64,000 bases of DNA from Pyxidicoccus sp. MSG2 (GTDB taxonomy: Bacteria; Myxococcota; Myxococcia; Myxococcales; Myxococcaceae), in assembly GCF_026626705.1 (NCBI RefSeq), contig NZ_JAPNKC010000001.1, positions 10,061,001 to 10,125,000 on the forward strand. The letters are read 5' to 3'. Positions within the stretch are counted from its first letter, which is position 1, and every line of letters starts with the position of its first letter. Below the pieces are notes generated by a model. That model did not search any database and had not been told where the DNA came from. It worked only from the letters and a program-made list of their open reading frames with translations. The translations under genes were made by a program, and so were the position numbers. Positions 28,176-36,987 of this stretch are shown here, piece by piece.

Positions 28176-30668
28176 ATGGCCGAACCGGAAACGCAGCCCC
28201 CCGGGCGCAGTCCACTGGACGCGCTCGCCGAACGCCTCGGACTGGGCAATGGCGTCTGGGGCCGGCGCGCCATCCAGGTCTTCCTGCTGCTCGCGGTGGC
28301 GGTGGGTGCCGGCTTCGTCATTTCCCCGGGCCTCTACAGCCAGCAGATTCCGGCGCTGACCGAGGAGCACCTCGGCAAGCCGTTCCGGGCCAGCTCTCCG
28401 GCCGGGTTCAAGGCCGCGCGCGACTACGAAATCGTCCACCGCGCCATGACGCAGCAGCGGCGCCAGGACGCGCGTGGCGCCGTCCGCCCCGTGTATGACT
28501 TGAACCCCGCCGTGGTGGGCAGCCTGCGCACCACGGTGAGCGCCGCCTTCCGCACCATGCGCGAGCGCCTGGACGAGCTGGCCGAGGCGCAGGCCGAGCA
28601 GGACCCCGAGGAGGGGCGCCGCCGCAAGCCGCAGGCGCCCTCTCCGGAGGACGTGGAGCGTGAGCGCCGCGCCCGCGAGGCGATGCTGGCGGAGTTCCAG
28701 GAGCTGCTCTTCGGCCAGCGTGACTCGGGGCTGGAGGCGGAGGACTTCCAGGCGCTGTACGCCACCCGCTTCTCGCCGGAGGCGGAGACGGCCACGTTGC
28801 TGGTGCTGGAGCGGGCCTACCGCTCCGAGCGGGGCCCGGTGTTCGTGGCGGGCTCGCGTGACGAGCTGGCGCGCGAGGCCCCCCAGGGGCTCACCGTCCG
28901 CGACGTGGTGAACAAGGGCGAGGACACGCTGCCCGGCGCCGCGCCGCAGGTGGTGGACGTGCGCGAGGCGCAGCAGGAGATGGACCGCTTCGCCTCCATC
29001 CCCGGCAACCTGCTGCCGGACGCACCCGGCGTGCAGCGCCGTGCCGTGCTGCGGCTGGCCAAGCGGCTGGTGCGGCCCAACCTCACCATCAACATCGCGG
29101 AGACGGACGCGCGGCGCACCCAGGCGGCGCAGGCGGTGAAGGACGCCGTCATCTCCATCAAGAGGGGCCAGCGCGTCATCGGCGACGGCGAGCTCGTCAA
29201 CGAGACGCACCTGGTGATGCTGCGCGGCATGCGCGCGGAGACGGACCAGCTGGACCTCTTCTGGCTCCAGCTGGGCGGCACGGGGCTGGTGGGGCTGCTG
29301 GTGGTGTCCTCGTACGCCTTCTGCCGCGCGGCCTTCCGGCGCTTCCGGCCCACGCGCAAGGACGGGCTGCTGCTGGGCCTGTTGCTGGTGGGCCTGCTGG
29401 GCCTGCTCCAGGTCTGGGTGTCCATCGCGGACGCGGTGCAGGACCGGTACACCGCGCTGCCGATAGAAGCCTTCTATTACGCCTTCCCGGTGGCGGCCGG
29501 CGCCATGCTGGTGCGCTTCATCCTCACGCAGGAGCTGGCGCTGTTCTTCGCGCTGGTCTTCGCCTGCCTTGCCGGCGTCATGCTGAGCAACTCGCTGGCC
29601 TTCGGCATCTACACGCTGGTGGGCTCGCTGGTGGCGGCGGACCGCATCGTCAAGGCCAAGGACCGCGTGGGCATCTTCCGCGCGGGCCTCCTGACGGGCG
29701 CGACGAACCTGGTGGCGGTGGTGTTCCTCTTCCTCGTGGAGGGCAAGGGGCTGGCGGGCGACACGCTCATCACCGCGCTGTGCGCCTTCGTGGGCTCCAC
29801 CCTGGCCGTGCCGGTGATGGTGATGGCGCTGACGCCGCTCATCGAGTCCACCTTCGGCTACGCCTCGGACATCAAGCTGCTGGAGCTGGCCAACCTCAAC
29901 CACCCGGCGCTCAAGGAGCTCATCGTCCAGGCGCCCGGCACCTACCACCACTCCATCATCATCGGCTCGTTGGTGGAGAACGCGGCGGAGACCATCGGCG
30001 CCAACCCGCTCCTGGCGCGCTCGTGCGCGTACTACCACGACATCGGAAAGGGCCGGAACCCGCTCTACTTCGGGGAGAACCAGAAGGGGGAGAACCGGCA
30101 CGACCAGCTCGCCCCCGCGATGAGCGCCGTCATCATCAAGCGCCACGTGACGGAGGGGCTGGAGATGGCCCGGCAGTACCGGCTGCCCAAGCTGGTGGCG
30201 GACGCCATTCCGCAGCACCACGGCACGCGCACGGTGGGCTACTTCTTCCACAAGGCGTTGAAGGAGCAGGAGGGCAAGGACGGCGCGCCCCCCATCGACG
30301 AGAGCATCTACCGGTACCCGGGCCCCAAGCCCCAGTTCCGCGAGGCGGCGCTGGTGATGATCGCCGACGCGGTGGAGGCCTCCACGCGCTCCATGCCGGA
30401 CCCCACCACGCCCAAGCTGCAGGCGCAGGTACAGAAGATCATCAACCTCATCTTCTCCGAGGGGCAGCTGGACGAGTGCGACCTGACGCTGAAGGACCTG
30501 AACCTCATCGCGCAGTCCTTCCTGCACACGCTGGAGGGCATCTACCACACGCGGCCGGCGTACCCGGCGGGCGCGGTGGGCGGGGGCAAGGCGCCGCCGC
30601 TGGTGGTGGCGGGCGGGATGAAGGTGTCGGACGGCAAGGACAAGGCGCGCACCGCGGGGATGTCATGA
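28176..30668 (+). CDS. 7TM-HD phosphohydrolase, PgpH-like (probable cyclic-di-AMP phosphodiesterase)
   Basis: 830-residue membrane protein of the 7TMR-HD family. An N-terminal helix (about 35-55) is followed by a large extracytoplasmic domain, seven membrane helices (about 365-560), and a cytoplasmic HD domain with GTYHHSIIIGSLVENAAE, CAYYHDIGKGRNPLYFGENQ and IPQHHGTRT, which carry the His/Asp metal ligands. PgpH of Listeria hydrolyses c-di-AMP; the same reaction is likely but not shown here. ATG 28176 follows the site GGTGAGGA; a GTG at 28164 overlaps that site. The stop overlaps a 9-codon mini-frame that leads into the ybeY gene. Confidence 0.92.
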   Translation: MAEPETQPPGRSPLDALAERLGLGNGVWGRRAIQVFLLLAVAVGAGFVISPGLYSQQIPALTEEHLGKPFRASSPAGFKAARDYEIVHRAMTQQRRQDARGAVRPVYDLNPAVVGSLRTTVSAAFRTMRERLDELAEAQAEQDPEEGRRRKPQAPSPEDVERERRAREAMLAEFQELLFGQRDSGLEAEDFQALYATRFSPEAETATLLVLERAYRSERGPVFVAGSRDELAREAPQGLTVRDVVNKGEDTLPGAAPQVVDVREAQQEMDRFASIPGNLLPDAPGVQRRAVLRLAKRLVRPNLTINIAETDARRTQAAQAVKDAVISIKRGQRVIGDGELVNETHLVMLRGMRAETDQLDLFWLQLGGTGLVGLLVVSSYAFCRAAFRRFRPTRKDGLLLGLLLVGLLGLLQVWVSIADAVQDRYTALPIEAFYYAFPVAAGAMLVRFILTQELALFFALVFACLAGVMLSNSLAFGIYTLVGSLVAADRIVKAKDRVGIFRAGLLTGATNLVAVVFLFLVEGKGLAGDTLITALCAFVGSTLAVPVMVMALTPLIESTFGYASDIKLLELANLNHPALKELIVQAPGTYHHSIIIGSLVENAAETIGANPLLARSCAYYHDIGKGRNPLYFGENQKGENRHDQLAPAMSAVIIKRHVTEGLEMARQYRLPKLVADAIPQHHGTRTVGYFFHKALKEQEGKDGAPPIDESIYRYPGPKPQFREAALVMIADAVEASTRSMPDPTTPKLQAQVQKIINLIFSEGQLDECDLTLKDLNLIAQSFLHTLEGIYHTRPAYPAGAVGGGKAPPLVVAGGMKVSDGKDKARTAGMS

Positions 30669-30694
30669 GCACGGCGCGAGGAGCAACAGCGTGA
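30665..30694 (+). other. Nine-codon mini-frame bridging pgpH and ybeY
   Basis: ATG 30665 overlaps the TGA of the HD-phosphohydrolase gene (ATGA), and a frame of nine codons (MSTARGATA) ends in a TGA that overlaps the GTG start of the cupin-YbeY gene (GTGA). This arrangement could carry terminating ribosomes to the ybeY start. It may equally be chance. Confidence 0.3.
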
Positions 30695-31548
30695 GACTCC
30701 GCAAGGGGAAGCTGATTCCCCGCGACGACGGCAAGCGCATCGAGGAGTTCGTGGGAGCGGCCACCACGGGCACGGAGGCCACCTCCGTCGCGCGGATGCT
30801 GGCCCCACCGGGCTGGTCCGAGCCGGCACAGCGCCCCGAGTTCGACGAGGTGGTCATCGTCCTCACCGGCGAGCTGACGGTGGTGGTGGAAGGCCGCCGC
30901 GAGCGCGTGTCCGCGGGCGAGGTGGGCCTGGTGCCGCGCGGCAAGCGGGTGGTGTACCGCAACGACGGGCAGGGCGCGTGCGACTACTGGTCCGTGTGCG
31001 CGCCGGCCTTCCGCCCGGAGCTGGCGCACATGGAGGCGCCGGCGCCGCGCGAGGCCGAGTACCACGTCACCGTGCAGGTGGCGCACAACCAGGGCCGCGA
31101 GTACTCGCGGATGCTCTCGGGCTGGGCGCGCGACTACCTCAAGCAGCTCGGCCTGTCCGGCTGCGAGCTGTCGCTGTCGCTGGTGGATGACAGGGCCATC
31201 CGCCGCCTCAACCGCACCTGGCGCAACAAGGACAAGGCGACGGACGTGCTCAGCTTCCCCGCGGGCGAGCTGCCCAAGGGCACGCCGGGGCCGCGCCCGC
31301 TGGGCGACGTGGTCATCTCGCTGGACACGGCGAAGAAGCAGGCGAAGGAGTACGGCCGCACGCTGGAAGCGGAGATGGCGCGCTACCTGGCGCACGGCCT
31401 CCTGCACCTGCTGGGTCACGACCACGAGAAGCCGCGCGACGCGAAGCGGATGGCGGCGCTGGAGGAGCAGTTGCTGGGCGAGAACGGCATGGTGGCGGAC
31501 TCGCTCCAGGTGGATGCGAAGGCGCGCCGGGCCCGCAGCCTGATGTAG
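30691..31548 (+). CDS. ybeY: Cupin-YbeY fusion, putative 16S rRNA endoribonuclease
   Basis: 285-residue two-domain protein. Residues 1 to about 115 are a small cupin barrel (RPEFDEVVIVLTGELTVVVEG, GEVGLVPRGKRVVYRN). Residues about 122-285 are YbeY: LSLVDDRAIRRLNRTWRNKD, TDVLSFP, LGDVVISLDTA, and the metal site H-x3-H-x5-H (H235, H239, H245). YbeY is a single-strand RNA endonuclease needed for 16S rRNA 3'-end maturation and ribosome quality control. Ordinary YbeY is 150-180 residues with no cupin. The frame is open across the joint, but an internal ATG at 31030 could yield YbeY alone. GTG 30691 has GAGGAG upstream. Confidence 0.9.
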   Translation: MRLRKGKLIPRDDGKRIEEFVGAATTGTEATSVARMLAPPGWSEPAQRPEFDEVVIVLTGELTVVVEGRRERVSAGEVGLVPRGKRVVYRNDGQGACDYWSVCAPAFRPELAHMEAPAPREAEYHVTVQVAHNQGREYSRMLSGWARDYLKQLGLSGCELSLSLVDDRAIRRLNRTWRNKDKATDVLSFPAGELPKGTPGPRPLGDVVISLDTAKKQAKEYGRTLEAEMARYLAHGLLHLLGHDHEKPRDAKRMAALEEQLLGENGMVADSLQVDAKARRARSLM

Positions 31549-31647
31549 GCCCTTCCTCGGCCCCCCGCCGGACAATCCGGCATCCTCCGGTTGAGTCGGG
31601 CGGTACGCATGATAGGTAGGCCGCCTCCCGTGTGTTGGACGGACTCC

Positions 31648-32973
31648 ATGCCCCGCCTGTCACTCATCGCCACCTGCCTGCTTGGCCTGCTCCTGTGGAC
31701 GGCCCCGGCCCACGCGCGCGAGATCTCCATCCCGCCCTGGGGCTCCGGGGAGAGCCGGGGCGAAGACTTGTCCATCTGGCTGGTGACGTTCAGCCCCGGG
31801 GACGACGTGCCCTCGTGGTGGGGGCATGGCTCGCTGGTGGTGGAGGACAAGCGGCTCCAGCAGCAGCGCCTCTACAACTACGGGATGTTCACCTTCAACG
31901 ACACCATGCTGGCCCGCTTCGCCATGGGCCGCCTGGAGTTCTGGGTGGGCCACTCGTCCGTCGGTTCCACCTTCCGCTACTACCAGTCGGAAGACCGCGA
32001 CGTCCGCATCCAGGAGCTGAACCTCACCCCCGAGCAGCGCGTCATCGTCGCGAAGCGGCTGGCGGACAACGTGCTGCCGGAGAACCGCGAGTACCTGTAC
32101 CATCATTACAACGACAACTGCGTTACCCGGCTGCGCGACATGATTGACGTCGCCACGGGCGGGCAGTTGAAGGAGATGGACCGGGCCCCGGGGCGCATGA
32201 CGCTGCGCGAGCACACGCGGCGCTACACCGCGGTGAATGCGCCCATGAGCGTGCTGCTCGACTTCATGATGAACGATGAAATCGATCATCCCATCACGAA
32301 GTGGGAGGAGGCCTTCCTCCCGGACGAGCTGGAGATGCAGGTGGCGGCGCTCCAGGTGAAGGGCGCGGATGGGACGCAGCAGTCGCTGGCGGCGAAGACC
32401 TGGAACTACTACGAGTCCCCCACGCGCAAGCGCCCGCCCGCGGAGCCTCCGGCGTGGGGCCCCTGGATTCTGGCGCTCGGCGTGGCGCTCGGCGGCGCGG
32501 CGGTGGGGCTGGCGGCGTGGGAGCGGCGCGGCAGCCGGGTGGCCAGGCTGCTGCTCGCGCTGGAGAACGTGGTGCTGGGGCTCTTGCTCGGCATCCCCGG
32601 CACGGCGCTGTTCATCATGTGGCTGGTGACGGACCACACGGTGACCTACCGGAACGAGAATCTCTTCCTCGCCAACCCGCTGACGCTGCTGGCGCTGCCC
32701 TTCGGCGTGGCGCTGATGTGGAACAGCGCGAAGGCGCGCGCGCGGTTGTCCAAGGTGTGGCTGGTGCTGGCGGCCTCGGGCGTGCTGGGCGTGGTGCTGA
32801 AAGTGCTGCCCCCGTTCGACCAGGACAACTGGCGCCTCATCGCGCTCATCCTGCCCATCTCCGTGGGCATGGCCGGTGCCTTCGGGCTGGACCGGGTGCT
32901 GGCGCGCCTGCGCGGCTCGAGCCGCGCGTCAGCCGGGCGGGGGGATGCCGTCCCTTCGCTCAAGACTCCCTGA
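31648..32973 (+). CDS. DUF4105 membrane protein (Lnb-like family)
   Basis: 441-residue protein with signal peptide (to AHA, residue 23), a periplasmic papain-like DUF4105 domain, and a C-terminal set of about five membrane helices (about 270-430). The presumed catalytic pair is H60 in WWGHGSLV and C158 in YNDNCVTRLRD, an arrangement shared by NlpC/P60-like cysteine enzymes. Members of DUF4105 have been linked to lipoprotein N-acylation (Lnb of Bdellovibrio); whether this protein does so is inference. ATG 31648 gives the signal peptide; ATG 31609 is an alternative. It lies between ybeY and prfB with no obvious partner. Confidence 0.8.
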   Translation: MPRLSLIATCLLGLLLWTAPAHAREISIPPWGSGESRGEDLSIWLVTFSPGDDVPSWWGHGSLVVEDKRLQQQRLYNYGMFTFNDTMLARFAMGRLEFWVGHSSVGSTFRYYQSEDRDVRIQELNLTPEQRVIVAKRLADNVLPENREYLYHHYNDNCVTRLRDMIDVATGGQLKEMDRAPGRMTLREHTRRYTAVNAPMSVLLDFMMNDEIDHPITKWEEAFLPDELEMQVAALQVKGADGTQQSLAAKTWNYYESPTRKRPPAEPPAWGPWILALGVALGGAAVGLAAWERRGSRVARLLLALENVVLGLLLGIPGTALFIMWLVTDHTVTYRNENLFLANPLTLLALPFGVALMWNSAKARARLSKVWLVLAASGVLGVVLKVLPPFDQDNWRLIALILPISVGMAGAFGLDRVLARLRGSSRASAGRGDAVPSLKTP

Positions 32974-33043
32974 CTCTTTTTTCTCTTTCAACCCCTTCCC
33001 GAGCGCGGCGCGCGAATGCCGCCGCCGACACGAGGACGACACC

Positions 33044-34166
33044 ATGGCGAACGATTCGATGGAGAAGATCAACGGCCTGAGGGAGCGCGTGTTGGCGCTC
33101 CGGGGGCATCTTTGACCTCGACCGCAAGCGCTCTCGCATTGCGCTGATCGAGCGGGAGTCCACGCTCCCCACCTTCTGGGACGACCACGCCAAGGCCCAG
33201 TCGATGTTGAAGGAGAAGTCGACGATGGAGGCCAGCGTGGGCTCCTACGACAAGGTGATGCGCGGCCTGGACGACGCGCAGGCCCTGCTGGAGCTGGCGG
33301 CCGAGGCCAACGACGCGGACACCGCGAAGGAGGCGGAGGGCTCGTTGGAAGGTCTGGAGGGCGACGTCGCCAAGCTCGAGCTGGCGCGAATGCTGTCCGG
33401 CGAGCAGGACCGCAGCAGCTGCTTCATGGACATCAACGCCGGCGCCGGTGGCACGGACTCCATGGACTGGGCCGCCATGCTGTTGCGGATGTACTCGCGT
33501 TACTGCGAGACGAAGGGCTGGAAGGTGGAGATCAACGACGAGGTGCCGGGCGAGGAGGCGGGCTTCAAGAACGTCTCCCTGCGCATCGAAGGCGACTTCG
33601 CCTACGGCTACCTCAAGGCGGAGGTCGGCGTGCACCGGCTGGTGCGCATCAGCCCGTTCGACGCCAACGCGCGGCGCCAGACGGCCTTCGCCTCCGTGGA
33701 CGTCTATCCGGAGGTGGACGACACCATCCAGATCGACATCCCCGAGAAGGACATCGACCTGAAGTTCATCCGCGGCGGCGGCGCGGGCGGCCAGAAGGTG
33801 AACAAGACGTCGTCCACCGCGCAGCTGCGCCACCTGCCCACCGGCATCATCATCACCTGCCAGACGGAGCGCTCGCAGTCGGCCAACAAGGACATGGCCT
33901 TCAAGATCCTGCGCGGCCGCCTGTTCGAGCTGGAGATGAAGAAGCGCGAGGCCGCGCGCGACGCGGCGGAAGCGCAGAAGAAGGACATCTCCTTCGGCTC
34001 GCAGATTCGCAGCTACGTGCTCGCCCCGTACCGCATGGTGAAGGACCTGCGCACCGGCGTGGAGACGGGCAACGTGGACGCGGTGCTGGATGGCGACCTG
34101 GATGAGTTCGTCACCGCACAGCTGCTCGGGGTGAAGAACCCCAACCGCAGCGCGGGCGCGGACTAG
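33044..34166 (+). CDS. prfB: Peptide chain release factor 2, with programmed +1 frameshift
   Basis: RF2 of 373 residues, made by +1 frameshifting. The zero frame gives 23 codons (MANDSMEKINGLRERVLALR..) and stops at TGA 33113-33115 in CTT TGA C; skipping one T continues with GAC (33114) into the 350-codon main frame. Downstream motifs are SPF-type RISPFDANARR for stop-codon recognition and GGQ in RGGGAGGQKVNKT for peptide release. RF2 reads UGA and UAA; its own in-frame UGA makes synthesis self-regulating. The coordinates span both frames and a simple translation will look truncated. Confidence 0.96.
33101..33116 (+). promoter_or_regulatory. prfB programmed frameshift site
   Basis: CGGGGGCATCTTTGAC combines a Shine-Dalgarno-like GGGGG (33102-33106) with the slippery CTT and the UGA stop followed by C. 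It matches the arrangement of the classical E. coli RF2 site, including the 3-base spacing. Confidence 0.95.
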
Positions 34167-34183
34167 GCCCTCCAGTGCGTTTC

Positions 34184-34225
34184 CCCCGGCCCCTGTCACA
34201 CCTGGGGGCCGGGGCCTGACGCCCC
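34184..34225 (+). terminator. Overlapping hairpins after prfB
   Basis: CCCCGGCCCC (34184-34193) pairs perfectly with GGGGCCGGGG (34205-34214). A second stem, GGGGC (34211-34215) with GCCCC (34221-34225), shares the last G run, so the two are mutually exclusive. The first is the likely terminator. Confidence 0.5.
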
Positions 34226-34362
34226 GGGCCAACCGCTTCGCCACGCACCCCGGGAACCTTTTTCCCAGCCCCGCTGTCCCAGGGCGCGCGGGGCAGGGGA
34301 CGGGGTAGGCTGAAGGGACGGTGGCACCTCCCGGGCGGAGGGGCTGTCGCGGGAGGACACCG

Positions 34363-34992
34363 GTGACGTCGGGCGGCGTGCTCGAAATCGGACAGGAAGG
34401 GCCGGCCGTCGCCGAGGCGTCCGAGGCCCGGCGACAGGACGTGGCGTTGCTCAACCGGCTGCGCCGCGGCGACCCGGACGCCTTCGAGCTGCTGGTGCGC
34501 ACGCACCAGGACCGGCTCTACGACTTCTGCGTGCGCATGGTGGGAGACCGTGAGGAGGCGCACGACCTGGTGCAGGAAATCTTCGTCAGCGTCCACCAGA
34601 ACGTCCGCCGCTTCCGCGAGGACTCGAAGCTGTCCACCTGGCTGTTCCGGATTACGAAGAACCACTGCATCAACCGGCTGAAGTACCTCAAGCGCCGGGG
34701 CCGCGGCCGCTCGGAGGAGTACGACGAGGCCAGTGCCCTCTGGGTGGACGGGCCCGGGGCTCCGCCCGCGCCGGACGCGGCGCTCGAGTCCGCCCGCGAG
34801 CGTGCCCGTGTTCAGTGGGCGATTGCCCAACTGGAGCCGGACGCACGCATGCTGGTGGCCCTGCGCGACATCGAAGGCCTGAGCTACGACGAAATCATCG
34901 AGATTACCGAACTGCCCGAGGGCACGGTGAAGAGCCGGCTCCACCGGGCGCGGGAAAAGCTGGCGGACCTCCTGGGGCGGCTTGAGCCATGA
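34363..34992 (+). CDS. ECF-family RNA polymerase sigma factor (RpoE-like)
   Basis: 209-residue sigma factor with only regions 2 and 4. Region 2 (about 38-112) has FELLVRTHQDRLYDFCVRM, AHDLVQEIFVSVHQN and KLSTWLFRITKNHCINRL. Region 4 (about 155-205) has LEPDARMLVALRDIEGLSYD and LPEGTVKSRLHRAREKLADLL. It redirects RNA polymerase to its own promoters, probably in response to envelope stress, since the next gene overlaps it and encodes a membrane zinc-finger protein of anti-sigma type. GTG 34363 was chosen for the GGGAGGA upstream; GTG 34321 is longer but unsupported. Confidence 0.93.
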   Translation: MTSGGVLEIGQEGPAVAEASEARRQDVALLNRLRRGDPDAFELLVRTHQDRLYDFCVRMVGDREEAHDLVQEIFVSVHQNVRRFREDSKLSTWLFRITKNHCINRLKYLKRRGRGRSEEYDEASALWVDGPGAPPAPDAALESARERARVQWAIAQLEPDARMLVALRDIEGLSYDEIIEITELPEGTVKSRLHRAREKLADLLGRLEP

Positions 34993-35372
34993 CCCTCATC
35001 CATCGCAAACTCCCGGACGTGGACCCGCGGATGAACCACCGCGAGGCGAGGGCCCTGTTCCTCGCGCTCGCCGACGACGAACTGCCAGCCCCCAAGGCGC
35101 AGGCGGTGCGCACCCACCTGGACGGGTGCGACGACTGCCGCAAGGGCTGGGAGGGCTACGCGTACACCCTGCAGCGCCTCAAGGGCGTGGAGCGGGAGAA
35201 GGCTCCGCCCGCGCTCGCCACGCAGGTGATGAACCGGGTACGCCACCAGCGCCGCTTCGGCCTGCGCGGCCTGCACACGAAGCACATGCACTACCGCGTT
35301 CCGGTGGAAATCATCATCCCCCTGCTCCTGGGGGCCGCGGTGGCCGCCTTCCTCTTCATGGCTGCTCCCTGA
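34989..35372 (+). CDS. Zinc-finger transmembrane anti-sigma factor
   Basis: 127-residue protein with the anti-sigma zinc motif H43-x3-C47-x2-C50 (HLDGCDDC) in an N-terminal helical domain, and one C-terminal membrane helix (about 108-125, VEIIIPLLLGAAVAAFLFM). The start overlaps the sigma gene by four bases (ATGA), the usual way sigma/anti-sigma pairs are produced in balanced amounts. It should hold the ECF factor at the membrane until a signal inactivates it. There is almost no periplasmic domain, so the signal may be sensed in the cytoplasm or the membrane. Confidence 0.88.
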   Translation: MTLIHRKLPDVDPRMNHREARALFLALADDELPAPKAQAVRTHLDGCDDCRKGWEGYAYTLQRLKGVEREKAPPALATQVMNRVRHQRRFGLRGLHTKHMHYRVPVEIIIPLLLGAAVAAFLFMAAP

Positions 35373-35445
35373 CCTTCCTCCGCTGTGTTGCGTTGCTTCC
35401 GGGGGGAGGCTTGGCTACGGTGCCGCGCCTTTGCAGGGGCGCGCC

Positions 35446-36975
<1,530 letters not shown>

Positions 36976-36987
36976 CCAGGAGGCCTC

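Noticed and set aside
33044..33115. Reading prfB as a disrupted pseudogene
   Set aside because: The stop lies exactly in the conserved RF2 frameshift motif CTT TGA C with upstream GGGGG, so this is programmed, not decay.
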